The notes: generated by a model not told the origin, from the sequence alone. A stretch of 64,000 nt of DNA from Taudactylus pleione (GCA_031769625.1 JAUIMM010000016.1:16693001-16757000); one strand, 5' to 3'. Positions 34,798-46,135 are shown, counted from the stretch's first letter. Numbers and translations: made by a program.

Positions 34798-36132
34798 GGG
34801 CCGGAATCAATTAGAGGTGAAAAGTGCCGTTTGGAGAGATTTGGACTTTCCGCCTGTTTTCAAAGTATCTCCATATTCAATTCCAGGACGATTTAGCCTA
34901 AGCGGAAAGTCAATGCAATGTAATAGGCGGAAAAGTATCTCTTATGAATAGCAGGAGAAAAAAAGTGCAAAATCGTTATTTTGGGGTGAAAATGTGGGGA
35001 AATGTCTCAGAACCCTTGGGACAGCCCCCCAAAGTACAAATCAACCAAAAAAAAATTACCTCAGAACACCCCAAAAAAGTACTTTCGTTTTGGGTGCGAA
35101 AAAGTAAAAAGTGAAGGGACAACTATAAAAACTAGCGAAATAGACTTCTTGGTGTGCTGTAAGGAGGGGCCAATTGTTTTAGGGATTGGAGGTGCATGTT
35201 TGAGGGTGGTTTTTCAAGTTTTTTAAAAGTTCACTTTACAGACATAAAAATATGCTAGCACCCATTTTCAAGTATCCCAAATTTGACTGGACTACTTATT
35301 TTCACCAAAAAATACTGCTTTATGCCATTCTTCACTTTTGCAAAGACGCTTACTGTACGCTTACTGTACGCTTACTTACTGTAAGTACCCCAAACACTTT
35401 TATTAGGACTGTTAGTACACATCTACATTGATTCCCTATTGTAGTGCATCTTTTTTGAGGGTACAGACTATGGCCCTGATTCAGACCCACTCGCAAGTGG
35501 GCGTACGCACGTTCGCCGTACGTAAAAAAATATTTAAATTCAAGCACTCGCTCGTTTTTTCCTACGCAGCTAAAAATCCGCCCCAAACTCAGGCGACCCC
35601 TCCTCTGACTAACGAGCGTGCCAAATAGCGAGCGTACATCCCCGAAATGGCTTGAAGGGAATGCACGCACAAGTACAAACCGGAAGTGGGACTGTCAGAT
35701 TCCGATTACCTGCTCGTTTTTTCGGCCTACCTCCCTCAATCGTATCATGGCAATCAATGTATCAATTAGCTTAATTGTTTTTTTTTTTTCAACACAATGC
35801 AATAAACTTTAATCTTGTCCGTGTTTGTATTTGCTCGCAGAATACGTACGGCTGAAACCTTCGCTTTTATTGTTCCAAAGACATGTTAGCCCCAATTAAA
35901 CAATTGTTCTATTTGTTTGTCTCCCCACAATTTTTCTGTGGTTCATTTCTTTATTTAAATTTGCTTACGCATGTCACTGCATCAAGCCTATCATAACTCT
36001 CAAGAGATTTGTGGCCCTGTCGAACACTAACCAATAGAATTTGTCCTGTTAATTTCCCAAATACATTAGCCAATCAAATTTTTTTGTGGTGCTTTATTAA
36101 AAATATTTTGTCAAAACAACACCATTGCCATC

Positions 36133-37847
36133 ATGAGATCCGCCGCATTCACCAGGCGCGAACTGCTGGTGCTGACGGAGGTGATGGACAGGAGGATCAC
36201 CAGTCAGCCTCCACCCATCTCCAACAGGCGCAAGCGTTCCGCATATGCGGAGGTACGTCGACGCCTGCGCTCCTTCGGCTCACGCCGACATATTGGCCAG
36301 CTGGAGCGCAGGTGGTCGGACCTGCACCGGCGGACGCCCCGCTTGCTGGCATGCTTTCGCATGCAGATTGCGGAAAGTAAGTGTTCTGGACTGTGGTTCT
36401 CAAGTTTATCTTGTGGGCCCTAACTGCGTGTGCATGTTTTCATGTCTGTCCTATTGAGTCATTGTAGTCATATCTGCGTGTGCATGTTTTCATGGCTGTC
36501 CTATTGTGTCATTGTAGTCATATCTGCATGTGCATGTTTTCATGTCTGTCCTATTGAGTCATTGTAGTCATATCTGCATGTGCATGTTTTCATGTCTGTC
36601 CTATTGAGTCATTGTAGTCATATCTGCATGTGCATGTTTTCATGTCTGTCCTATTGAGTCATTGTAGTCATATCTGCATGTGCATGTTTTCATGTCTGTC
36701 CTATTGTGTCATTGTAGTCATATCTGCATGTGCATGTTTTCATGTCTGTCCTATTGAGTCATTGTAGTCATATCTGCATGTGCATGTTTTCATGTCTGTC
36801 CTATTGTGTCATTGTAGTCATATCTGCATGTGCATGTTTTCATGTCTGTCCTATTGAGTCATTGTAGTCATATCTGCATGTGCATGTTTTCATGTCTGTC
36901 CTATTGTGTCATTGTAGTCATATCTGCATGTGCATGTTTTCATGTCTGTCCTATTGAGTCATTGTAGTCATATCTGCATGTGCATGTTTTCATGTCTGTC
37001 CTATTGTGTCATTGTAGTCATATCTGCATGTGCATGTTTTCATGTCTGTCCTATTGTGTTTTTTTTTTTTATTTTTTTTTATTTTGTTTCCTGTTGAAAC
37101 TAACAACAATTTTTTGGTCATTTTTTAGGGGCACAGCAAACACTACGGCGGCATCGCCACACAAGACGCCGGTCCCGGCCCCTCTCTCCAACCCCCAATT
37201 CCTCTATTCCCCCCTCCTCCCCAGACCCTGTGGCCGAAATTTCTGGCCTACTTCCCCTCCAGCCCAATTCCCCCTCTCCTCCATCCGTCCCTCCTCCAAA
37301 TACCCCCTCCCAGGATGGCGAAAACACCTTGCCCCTCGGGTTGGGGAATGTAGCCACCTCCGAGGTGGTCCAGGGAGTGGCTTCTGGCTCTCTCGTTTTG
37401 GAGAACGGTATGTTTTTAAAGTTTATTTTGGACACCCCAAACTGTTTGTATGTAATCATGTGTCGTCCCCATTTTTTTTTTCTTTTTTTCGCCTTAGGGT
37501 ATTTTTGGGGGTTGTCTTTACCTGTTCCTGCTGATGTCACCATACACATATCACACCTGTGTGCCTTTTTTTAGGGCCCTTGTATTTTTGGCATACGACA
37601 TTTTGGGGTTCTGGGTTTTATCCGTGTAATTTATTTTTGGCCCACAAGCTTGTAAGTTTGTGTTTGCTTGTTTTTTGTTTATTTACAATGTTGCTTCATT
37701 ATCGATTTATTAATCCCCAAACTTTTGTCACCCACAGAGGAACAGAGGCATCGGGAACAGATTGTGAATTGTGTGGGCCGTATGCGGGAGCAGGTCACCG
37801 GGCTAATGCAGGGCCTTGACCATCTGTTGGTCCTCCTTCGGAATTAA
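36133..37847 (+). CDS. Harbinger Myb/SANT-like protein A (3 exons, ~210 aa)
   Basis: Exon model 36133-36376, 37129-37407, 37738-37847; donors GTAAGT and GTATGT, acceptors TTTTTTAG and CACCCACAG, phases consistent, stop TAA, polyadenylation signal AATAAA at 37875-37880. The N-terminus (FTRRELLVLTEVMDRRIT through QLERRWSDLHRR) resembles the trihelix/SANT domain of protein B from the same element, including the late RRW-D motif, though a tryptophan of the W.EV motif is Y here. The middle is Pro/Ser-rich; the C-terminus (REQIVNCVGRMREQV and following) is a short amphipathic coiled coil. Myb-like Harbinger proteins bind subterminal DNA and help import the transposase. Intron 1 is filled by a 50-bp minisatellite. 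The gene model is inferred from splice sites only. Confidence 0.7.
36426..37057. repeat. 50-bp minisatellite in intron 1 of gene A
   Basis: Twelve to thirteen copies of a 50-bp unit (ATCTGCATGTGCATGTTTTC, then ATGTCTGTCCTATTGAGTCA, then TTGTAGTCAT). Units differ mainly at one position (GAGTC or GTGTC); in the second half these variants alternate strictly, making a 100-bp higher-order repeat. Confidence 0.95.
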
Positions 37848-37874
37848 TTTTTTTTTTTTTTTAAATTGTTTCTT

Positions 37875-37880
37875 AATAAA
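37875..37880 (+). other. Polyadenylation signal of gene A
   Basis: AATAAA 28 bp after the stop codon of Myb-like gene A. Confidence 0.6.
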
Positions 37881-38314
37881 TCTGTTTAAAATCAAGCTCT
37901 GTCTCATGCGTTTGGAGTAAATCCAAGATTCTTTACACTGACATAAGTAGACTCTTCAAGCAAGGTTTGCCCCAGAAACTCACTACAGATTGTGTGTTGT
38001 ATTTTGAATGCAAACAGGCACAAGAAACACCTCCCTGTACCAATGTCATTTTCCTTTTTTGTGGTGGTCAACATGATAGTTTACACCATTTTTCAGGTTC
38101 CTATTTGGTGGCCAAACCGCTTAGGACAATCTTACGAAGGCAACTGATTGTACACGATTCCTTGTTGTGTTGGTTAGTACCCCGAAAACATATTACATTT
38201 TAGCTCCACTTGCTTCATTACTGGGTTACCCCTTAGGTAAAATTAACGTTTGGGATTTTGTTTACACTTGCTTCTAACGTGCCCAAAAAGGAAACAAATT
38301 ACACTTTCCAAATA

Positions 38315-38320
38315 TTTATT
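38315..38320 (-). other. Possible polyadenylation signal of transposase
   Basis: TTTATT on the plus strand (AATAAA on minus), about 350 bp after the transposase stop. It is the first canonical signal I see downstream. Confidence 0.4.
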
Positions 38321-38669
38321 CACAACAGAAATCAAAATACAAAGTGGTCACTCACAAACAAAACACACAGTGATAATCAGAAAAACTCCACATACCAAAA
38401 ACACTAAACAAACACACAACAAATCAAGAACTGGTTGACGAAGGTCCATGCCCACATGATTTCACAAATATGGCGTTGCAATATTGGTGTCAGAATATAT
38501 TCCCGAAGTTTCCACAGAAAGGTTTTTGAAGGGGAGCAGGAAGTAGTCATCGTGGGAGTGCCAAAGATTATGCAAACAAACAGAAGATGGTGCAAGAATT
38601 AATATAAAAAAAGATGAATGTTAAAAAACCGTAACACATTGGGTATACACACTGTTGTTTGATCAATAA

Positions 38670-39930
38670 TTACCTAAAATATCGGGCCACCACATCATCG
38701 CGTATGGCCCCCCCACATACTGACCTCCGACCAACCTCGGGGGGGCCATCCTCAGGTAAGGCATCCTCTGGCTGCATTGGAACACCACTCCTTATGGCGA
38801 TGTTGTGAAAGATCCCACACAGGACCACAATTTTCGAAACCATATCCGGCAAATACATGAGCTCGCCACCAGAGCGGTGGAGGCATCTGAATCGGCCTTT
38901 TAAAAGGCCGATACAGCGCTCCACCACTTGCCTGGTGGCTGTAAGTGCGGTATTAAACTCACTTTGTGGACCTGGTGTGGGAGCCAAGTAAGGAGTGAGC
39001 AGCCAGGGCATGCAAGGGTATCCACTGTCTCCTGTGAAAAAGAATACACAACATCAGGATCACTGTGTATCAAGCTTATCATTGTTATGTACTAAAGGTC
39101 TACACTTACCCAGAAGCCACGCATCACCAGCTTGGAGGTTGTTTAATTTGTGCCATATCCCTGATTGCCGGATGACGAAGGAGTCATGTGCACTTCCTGG
39201 TAATTTTGCATTCAGGGACAGGATCTGGAGGGAGGCATCACATACCACCATTACATTCAGGGAGTGATAGTGTTTCCTGTTTCGAAATATGGCCTCCAGC
39301 TGTGCTGGAGGCTGAAGTGGTATGTGAGTACCATCCACAACCCCTATGATGTGTGGGAAGCCAGCTATTTGGTAAAAATTGGCCTTGGCCACACTAAGGG
39401 CACCCATATCCAAAGGCATTTGAATAAAATGATGGAGGTGCTTGAAAAGTGCCTCCATCACTGCTCTCAGGATCCGGGAAAAGGAGGATTGTGAGATGCC
39501 TGCCACTATTCCCACCGTTGTTTGAAACGATCCTGAGGCACAGAAATGTAACACCGCCATAAATTGCGTAAGTGGTGGTATTGCTGTAGGACTGTCAATT
39601 TGCCGCTCAAGATCACTCTCTATTAATGAGAGAGTGTCTATGATGATTTTGGGAGGAAGACGGTAGCGTCTTAAAACCTCATCATCGGGCATTCCAAAAA
39701 GGGTGACACGTGTTCGAAATATCTGGGGCCTTGCACGCCTACGATGCCTACGCTTGGGACGAGATTGAGGTTGGTCGGCTTCCGGGAGCATGGCCAGAAC
39801 AATCCGCCCTAGATCAACCTGAAATGGCAAGATTGTAATGTAAGGCTTTGGACCCACCCCAAAAGAAAATTCAAAACAACTTAGCTTGATGATACCATCC
39901 ATTGCTGCTTACATGCCGGGGTATTGTCAT
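38670..39930 (-). CDS. PIF/Harbinger DDE transposase (3-exon model, ~362 aa)
   Basis: Model: 39930-39913, 39818-39110, 39031-38670, all GT-AG and in phase; an alternative start is the ATG at 39791 (about 347 aa). An arginine-rich segment (SRPKRRHRRRARP) precedes a helix-turn-helix region (ASGSFQTTVGIVAGISQSS). The DDE triad is visible: D near 168 in GVVDGTHIP, D near 218 in PGSAHDSFV, and E near 280 in VERCIGLLKGRF. LLGDSGYPCMPWLLTPY, diagnostic of HARBI1-like proteins, is formed exactly across the last splice junction. The length is close to that of HARBI1-type transposases. It cuts and joins element ends at short AT-rich targets, consistent with the 3-bp TSD. No disabling change is seen. 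Confidence 0.88.
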
Positions 39931-40146
39931 GATCCGTCCAAACTGAAATTAATCACAAAAATTATTAGAAAAATTTCACTCTGTGCATTTTTGTTTCTAA
40001 ATTTTGTGCTAGACCAAACTTAAAATATGCAAAACACACATTTGGCAAAAGAGCAAAACGACATTGCACACAGTACATCAAAATGGGTTGAAATGTTTGC
40101 CCAAAAAGCGAAAGGGCAACCTCAAAAAAATTAAAATGATTAATAA

Positions 40147-40375
40147 GCATTTAAAAATGCGCTAATTAGTTCGCAAATACAAGTCCCAATAGTAAGTAGT
40201 AAAAATGTGCTAATTAGTTCGCAAATACAAGTCCCAATAGTAAGTAGTAAAAATGCGCTAATTAGTTCGCAAATACAAGTCACAATAGTAAGTAGTAAAA
40301 ATGCGCTAATTAGTTCGCAAATACAAGTCACAATAGTAAGTAGTAAAAATGCGCTAATTAGTTCGCAAATACAAG
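40147..40375. repeat. 48-bp tandem array in divergent promoter region
   Basis: About 4.7 copies of a unit with TAAAAATGCGCTAATTAGTT, then CGCAAATACAAGTCCCAATA, then GTAAGTAG. Units differ by single bases (GCGC/GTGC, CCC/CAC). It lies between the transposase and the second Myb-like gene, which are transcribed away from each other. Confidence 0.95.
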
Positions 40376-40813
40376 ATAAAAAATGGACTTACCAAGAGCA
40401 AATATATAAGAGTCCAAATCAAAAGGTCTTTGGGTCCGAAATTAATCAAAAGCTAAAATATATGAAATTATGGATCCAAAATTAACAAAAATGAAGAAAC
40501 ACAATGAAACAACAATTGATCAAAAGTTAGACTTCACAAAACTTACCAAATCAAGAAACGAGGTAAAAAAAATAAAAAACAAAAAAGAGAACGGAAAATA
40601 AAAACGCAAATCTACCAAACAAAATAATCTCCAACCGCCAACTCCTTTATACACAAACAATAAACTCCAGCCAAGGTAACCTCCAACAATCCAAAAACGC
40701 CACCTCGACTCGAGACACACCAAGCCATAAATAGTGTTTTGTTTCCCGCACAAATTAAGGAGGGATCATAGGAACGCACAATCAATGATGCGGCCGCAAA
40801 ATAAGGACGCATG

Positions 40814-40820
40814 TATAAAT
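40814..40820 (+). promoter_or_regulatory. TATA box of Myb-like gene B
   Basis: TATAAAT 54 bp upstream of the proposed ATG, inside the transposon. Confidence 0.5.
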
Positions 40821-40873
40821 ACATCACGAAAACACATTAAAATTCTGGGGTATTTCTTGATTGGACCTCAGAC

Positions 40874-42160
40874 ATGGCGACAGACCAGGGAAACAATGCC
40901 CAAGAGTCAGGCGGTAAGTCTTTCATGCATTTTGTATCAATGATTAATTTGAAACATAAGATTGGGCAAGTTGTGATTTTGTGAAATCTGAATATTTACA
41001 CAAATAGGTGAGGAGGATGACATGGAAGAGGCTGCTGGGCCCAGTATTCCGGCCAAAGCTGCCAAAAAAAAAAGGCAGCCACATTTCACAAGAAAGGAGA
41101 TGGAGGTTTTGATACAGAAGTGTGTGGACATCCTGCCACAGGCAGACAGGAATATGAGTCTAAGCCAGAAGGGGAGAATGTGGGAAGAGGTAGCCGTTGC
41201 TGTCAATAGGGTGGGTGATTATGTCCGTCTAGCCCGGGATGTCAAACGGCGGTAAGTAAACACTTGCCCCCCCTAAAAACAAACACCATTTTAAACAAAA
41301 GGATAATGGCTTCCATTTTTTCCCACAGATGGGGCGACTTCAAATATCGCCTAAAGCAAAAACTCGCGGACAGGGCTAGGCATGCAAGGGGGACAGGTGG
41401 GGGTCCCACCCCTGTGTCATTGGAGTTGACCGATTTAGAAGAGCTGGCACAGGGGTGTGTGCAGCCTGTGGAGGTGTTTGGCGTGTCCAACATGGATACG
41501 GACATGCCAGACTTTGCGGCTCCTCATGTTGTCCCAGGTAAATCTTTTGATCTCATCAACTCTGAAATGTTATTGTTCCAATATGTAGATTCTAATGTGA
41601 GGCTTTTCTCTTTTTTCCTAACAGAGACACAGGCGGATGAGTCTGCTCCAGAGGGGAGCCTTGGCCGCCGAATTTCTGCTGGCTCGGCAGGGGAGGAACC
41701 AGTACATCCGGCTGAGGACCCTGCAGAAGCCAGTCCAGGGCAATCCCCCTCGCAGGCAGTGTCCCTCCTCACAGAACTCAATTTCAAATCGGATTTCCAT
41801 ACGGAGATTCTGCAGAGGATGGACGCCAGTCTGCTACGGGTGGCTGAGGCCCTGGAGCAAAATGCTGTGGCCAACGTGACCATTGGTCAGGCCCTGGCGG
41901 AAAATACCAGGGCCAACATCCGCATCGCCAATGCCCTGGAGCAGCTCATTCGCCAGCACATGGTGGAGCCGACCTCCCTTCCTGCCGGAACATCAGGATC
42001 CTCCACCTCTGGCACAACATCAGCCAATCCTCCAAATGTGCCTAGCCCTGTGCCTAGTCCAGAGGCCACAACATCTGCCTCTGGACAGGCCAGCCCGATG
42101 ACATCCCGGACCCGGTCTGGCGCCCTCCCTCCCCCATCCAAACGGGTGAAAAAACGATGA
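40874..42160 (+). CDS. Harbinger Myb/SANT-like protein B (4 exons, ~342 aa)
   Basis: Exons 40874-40913, 41008-41251, 41329-41537, 41625-42160; all introns GT-AG with matching phases, stop TGA, AATAAA at 42368-42373. After an acidic start comes a lysine run (KAAKKKRQ) and a Myb/SANT-type trihelix: HFTRKEMEVLIQKCVDILP, then WEEVAVAVNRVG, then DVKRRWGDFKYRLKQKL, residues roughly 40-115. A Ser/Pro-rich middle is followed by a long amphipathic helix (EILQRMDASLLRVAEALEQ and on) and a terminal basic NLS-like SKRVKKR. In Harbinger elements this class binds the transposon ends and recruits the transposase to the nucleus. The gene is divergent from the transposase, with about 0.94 kb between their starts. 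Confidence 0.82.
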
Positions 42161-42367
42161 CAGCAATGGTGACTTTTCCCACAATCCTTCTGTGCTTGGC
42201 TCATATTCCTTTCTGGTCAAAACTTCCCTCTCCTTTCATGTGAAATGTTTTTAAATTTTTTTTGTATGTTTATGTCAACAGTTATGTTGGGCCAATTTGT
42301 TTGATTTTGGGACATATCTTTGGCAAAAAAAGATGTTCCCAAATTTATTTTTTTATTTTGTTTGAGC

Positions 42368-42373
42368 AATAAA
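42368..42373 (+). other. Polyadenylation signal of gene B
   Basis: AATAAA about 210 bp after the stop codon of Myb-like gene B. Confidence 0.55.
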
Positions 42374-43203
42374 TTGAAACAAAAAATCTGACATTGGATT
42401 GTGAAATTATTGTACAAATGGGTTAAATTTAATCCTGCACCAAAAGGCAAAAACTGGGAAAAAAAAAAAAAAATGGGCTCTTTAAGGAACGTTTAAAAAA
42501 TCATATAACGAGGCAAATTCAAGAGGCAAAAATAAAATGGTGCGAAAATTAAAACATTATTGTTACAATAGGCCCTAACCACCAAATTGAGGGCAAAATA
42601 AACCCCCACAAATGTACGCAAATTGATTGTGTCATCCTGATATTAGCAGCTCTGATTTCCACCTGCGTACGGTTTTGTGCTACCCCAAAAAACTGATTTC
42701 AAAACACATACCAAGCCGGTTTTCAATCCAACACTAATTGCTTTTCAGCCCTCCCGCGATTAATCGCAACAACATCGTGGAGTCCCGGGACGGAGGAGAA
42801 GGCCATCGCCAATGTGGTCGAGTAATCCAGACCCTAAGCTGTGCGAGCATTTTGAAGGGAAAGAGGATCATCCAGTGACGTATGAGTCGGTCCGAACACA
42901 TTTTACGCTCGCATTTGCTAATGTATGTACGCCCCAAAAACGCCTCGCCACGCCTGCGTTTTTCCATCTCCACCCCCGTCAACACCCAAAAACGCCCTGT
43001 TCTGTCAATCACATTTGACATGTCACTTCCTGTACGCTATTTGGCGAACGAGACCAAAAAAGCTCGCAATCTGCCGTACGCACATGCGCACTGTTACACC
43101 GACGCATGTGCGGTTATTCAACATCGGAACGCAACGAGCATACTGCTGTTTGCGAGTGGCTCTGAATGAGGGCCTATATTCCCCACTTCTGACAGTACTT
43201 TCT

Positions 43204-44882
43204 AGAACAAGTGAAACACTGCACACTGGAGATACAACTGTGAGGTGGGATGTGCTGCTGAATGAGGGGGGTGTCTATCCTCCCTCAGTAATAGGTAAAC
43301 ACAAAACACAATGTATCCAGCGCACTAACCCTCCCGGTGAATGAATGAGAATCAGGTGTATGTAAAGGATAAAAAATAGATACTTTATTGTGTAGGACAC
43401 TTCTAAATTGCATGCATGAAAATATGGAGCTTGACTATTGGCCTCCCCCTGAGTGGGTAAGGGGTGTATGGCCTGTGGCTGGGCTTACTGACCACAAGGA
43501 AAACGGTAGGTGGGTGTGGATGTGACTGTCTTGGGTGGACAATGCGGCGTCCCGCTATTGTCTAAGTCAAATAAAGTCACTTGGTGGCTCGATGGATCGG
43601 TGCCCGGGTGGTCTTCAGTGCAGGTGGGAGACCACTGGGGCCGTGGAGCTAGGCGTCTGGACCAGTAGGTCAGAGCTAGATCCGGACTCAGGCGTCCTCT
43701 GGTGAGAGAGGAAACGCCGGGGTCACAGTGTGTAGCCTGTCACTGTCGTCTGTGGGAAGGAGAAGGCCGGTCCCGACCCCTCCACTTCAAACGCCTTACC
43801 TCTCACTTGCCGCCTGGTGTGGCTGGATCCCTCCCGAACCTGTCCTCTTTGTCTGTGGTTCCTGCTGAATGTTCTCTGGCTGTATGGCTGGCGTCTCCGT
43901 CCTCGTGCTCGTCCTCGTTGACACGTGACTGGTTCCGTCTGAGGCAGGCTGGTGGGAGATTAGTGCTGCGATGTAACCACTCAGGGGTGGAATAGCAAGT
44001 TCAATGGGTGTAGGGATCAATAGGATCTGGATAGGATTCTGTGCTCCAACGCGTTTCTACCCCTTGGGGTCTTCCTCTGGGAGATGAGAGAGGAAGACCC
44101 CAAGGGGTAGAAACGCGTTGGAGCACACAATCCTATCCAGATCCTATTCATCCCTACACCATTGAACTTGCTATTCCACCCCTGAGTGGTTACATCGCAG
44201 AACTAATCTCCCACCAGCCTGCCTCAGACGGAACCAGTCACGTGTCAACACCACCTGATGCGGAGGTAACAGCACGAGGACGGAGACGCCAGCCATACAG
44301 CCAGAGAACATTCAGCAGGAACCGCGGACAAAGAGGACAGGTTCGGGAGGGATCCAGCCACACCAGGAGGCAAGTGAGAGGTAAGGCGTTTGAAGTGGAG
44401 GGGTCGGCTTGGTCGGGACCGGCCTTCTCCTCCCCACAGACGGCAGTGACAGGCTACACACTGTGACCCCGGCGTTTCCTCTCTCACCAGAGGACGCCTG
44501 AGTCCGGATCTAGCTCTGACCTACTGGTCCAGACGCCTAGCTCCACGGCCCCAGTGGTCTCCCACCTGCACTGAAGACCACCCGGGCACCGATCCATCGA
44601 GCCACCAAGTGACTTTATTTGACTTAGACAATAGCGGGACACCGCATTGTCCACCCAAGACAGTCCCATCCACACCCACCTATCGTTATCGTCAGTAAGC
44701 CCAGCCACAGGCCATACACCCCTTACCCACTCAGGGGGAGGCCAATAGTCAAGCTCCATATTTTCATGCATGCAATTTAGAAGTGTCCTACACAATAAAG
44801 TATCTATTTTTTATCCTTTACATACACCTGATTCTCATTCATTCACCGGGAGGGTTAGTGCGCTGGATACATTGTGTTTTGT
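43204..44882. mobile_element. 1.68-kb palindromic element with 13-bp TSD
   Basis: Exact direct repeats GACAGTACTTTCT at 43191-43203 and 44883-44895 flank it. Arms 43301-44078 and 44089-44882 are reverse complements over about 780 bp with few mismatches, around a 10-nt centre. The left side has 97 bp outside the arms. The centre lies at a stem ACCCCAAGGGGT followed by GAAACGCGTTGG, a ribozyme-like order. The one-sided extension and inverted arms match the PLE insertions in this window, so I infer a non-autonomous PLE-type element. An open frame across the right arm (44041-44466) is basic and Ser/Arg-rich, like a PLE N-terminus, but unproven. Confidence 0.75.
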
Positions 44883-45060
44883 GACAGTACTTTCTGCCTG
44901 TTCCGCATTCGCCGCTCTCCGTTTTCGCCTGTTTAGGAATTGAATATGGAGAAAAGCGGGGATATGTGTGTAAAGTTTCCGCCTCTGAAACAGGCGAAGG
45001 AGACGGAAAGTCGGACAGGCAAAACTTTTCCAACTTTTCACCTCTAATTAAATACGGGCC

Positions 45061-45965
45061 TTAGTCTGAACTAGATTAATTCTCTTTGTAGAGTCTACAC
45101 TTGTTGGCCAAGATGCTTTAGTTGGTGCACATATGATTTAAAGTTTGTTTTTTCTGCCACAATAAGGCAGCTGCAACTAGATGCCAGCTGACAATATACA
45201 GTGTTCATACAGTTACTCTCTTTAACTCCTTTACTTAAAGTTCTCTGCAACGATGCAGTCTATGCAGTGCTAGATGTGTCTACTGTAGATAATGCTGTTA
45301 CACTGTATATATCTATATATGAGGAGATGAGAAGTGTTTAACTAGCTGCTTCCCAGTGCCCCTTTATTTTACTAATTCACTGTGAGGGGACCAGTCAGCG
45401 CAGTACTGGGTATTCCTTGCTATGTACAATTCTGATAACCCATGTACATATAGGAGGAGGTTTTATATAACTCCATTCTCTGCAGTCTATGTGTTAGGGT
45501 AGGAGTCAGCACAATCCTTGAATAGTGCTCAGTCTGTCCCTGGTTGCTGTCACCTGAACTGTCAGGTAATTAGCAGTTACCTCCCTTCCCATTTTATGGT
45601 AAATGTTTCTCCTCTCAGGTGGATTCACACTGTGACCACCCCACTGGGAGACACAGATCCTCCGCCTCAGGTGCCTCACCAGGAAAATGCCATCTTCAGT
45701 GCCTCCTCACAGCATCGCTCTGCTCTCCAGGCCGCTTACCTCAGCTCTGCCCTGACCAACTGCCCCATGTCTGACCACCTGACTCTGCTCTTGTGATCTG
45801 CTCCTGACCTCTTTAGCAGCTGCAGAGGCTGCTGGAAATTGTGATCTGCCTGTGTAATGGCACGGTGCAGTGTCACACATGATACCTCGCAGGGTATTAC
45901 ACAAGCATTTGCGACAAATTCAGAGATTACAATATAAAGTCGCACACAGAAGGACACAGTGTTCT
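45061..45965. other. No gene recognised
   Basis: Mixed composition, no repeats or domains recognised. Confidence 0.5.
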
Positions 45966-46135
45966 CTACTGCGGTGACGGGATGCAGTTAACATCCTGGC
46001 GGTCGGGATGCTGAGGCTCACCATACCAGAGCCGAAATCCTGACTTCAGTAGGGATCCGACAGCTGACAACCCTGATGGTAAGTATTACGGTTAGGGGGA
46101 AGAGTTAGGGTTAGGCACTAGGGGTACCCGTTGTG
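45966..46135. mobile_element. Fragment of GGGAT-type MITE
   Basis: Contains GGGATGCAGTTAACATCCTG and GGTTAGGG-like strings resembling the elements at 26352-26700 and 62715-63245. Only part is present. Confidence 0.45.

Larger units (their letters stand above)
35472..43174. mobile_element. Autonomous-type PIF/Harbinger transposon, 7.7 kb
   Basis: TIRs start GGCCCTGATTCAGACCCACT on the left; the right end reads the complement with GGCCCTCATTCAGAGCCACT, about 23 bp with three mismatches. TSD TAT (35469-35471, 43175-43177). It contains three spliced genes: a short Myb/SANT-like gene (plus), a DDE transposase (minus, convergent with the first) and a longer Myb/SANT-like gene (plus, divergent from the transposase). 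All predicted frames are open with GT-AG introns in phase, so this may be a recent insertion. A 50-bp minisatellite and a 48-bp tandem array lie in non-coding parts. Confidence 0.9.
34798..45060. mobile_element. Outer TIR MITE split by two later insertions
   Basis: Left end GGGCCGGAATCAATTAGAGG and right end CCTCTAATTAAATACGGGCC are inverted repeats continuing into AGGTGAAAAGT. Removing the Harbinger (35472-43174 plus one TSD) and the palindrome (43204-44882 plus one TSD) leaves a MITE of about 0.86 kb. Flanking triplets TTC and TTA are only an approximate TSD. It is the oldest layer of this nest. Confidence 0.65.

Noticed and set aside
40147..40375. CRISPR-like look of regular 48-bp repeats
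   Set aside because: Units are contiguous without unique spacers, in a eukaryotic transposon; a plain tandem repeat. The same applies to the 50-bp array at 36426-37057.
41524..41883. 119-codon minus-strand frame opposite Myb-like gene B
   Set aside because: Shadow of the real plus-strand exon; no domain.
44041..44466. 141-codon frame in the right palindrome arm as a gene
   Set aside because: Crosses the palindrome centre and has only a general basic Ser/Arg-rich character; kept as a possibility within the element entry, not called as CDS.
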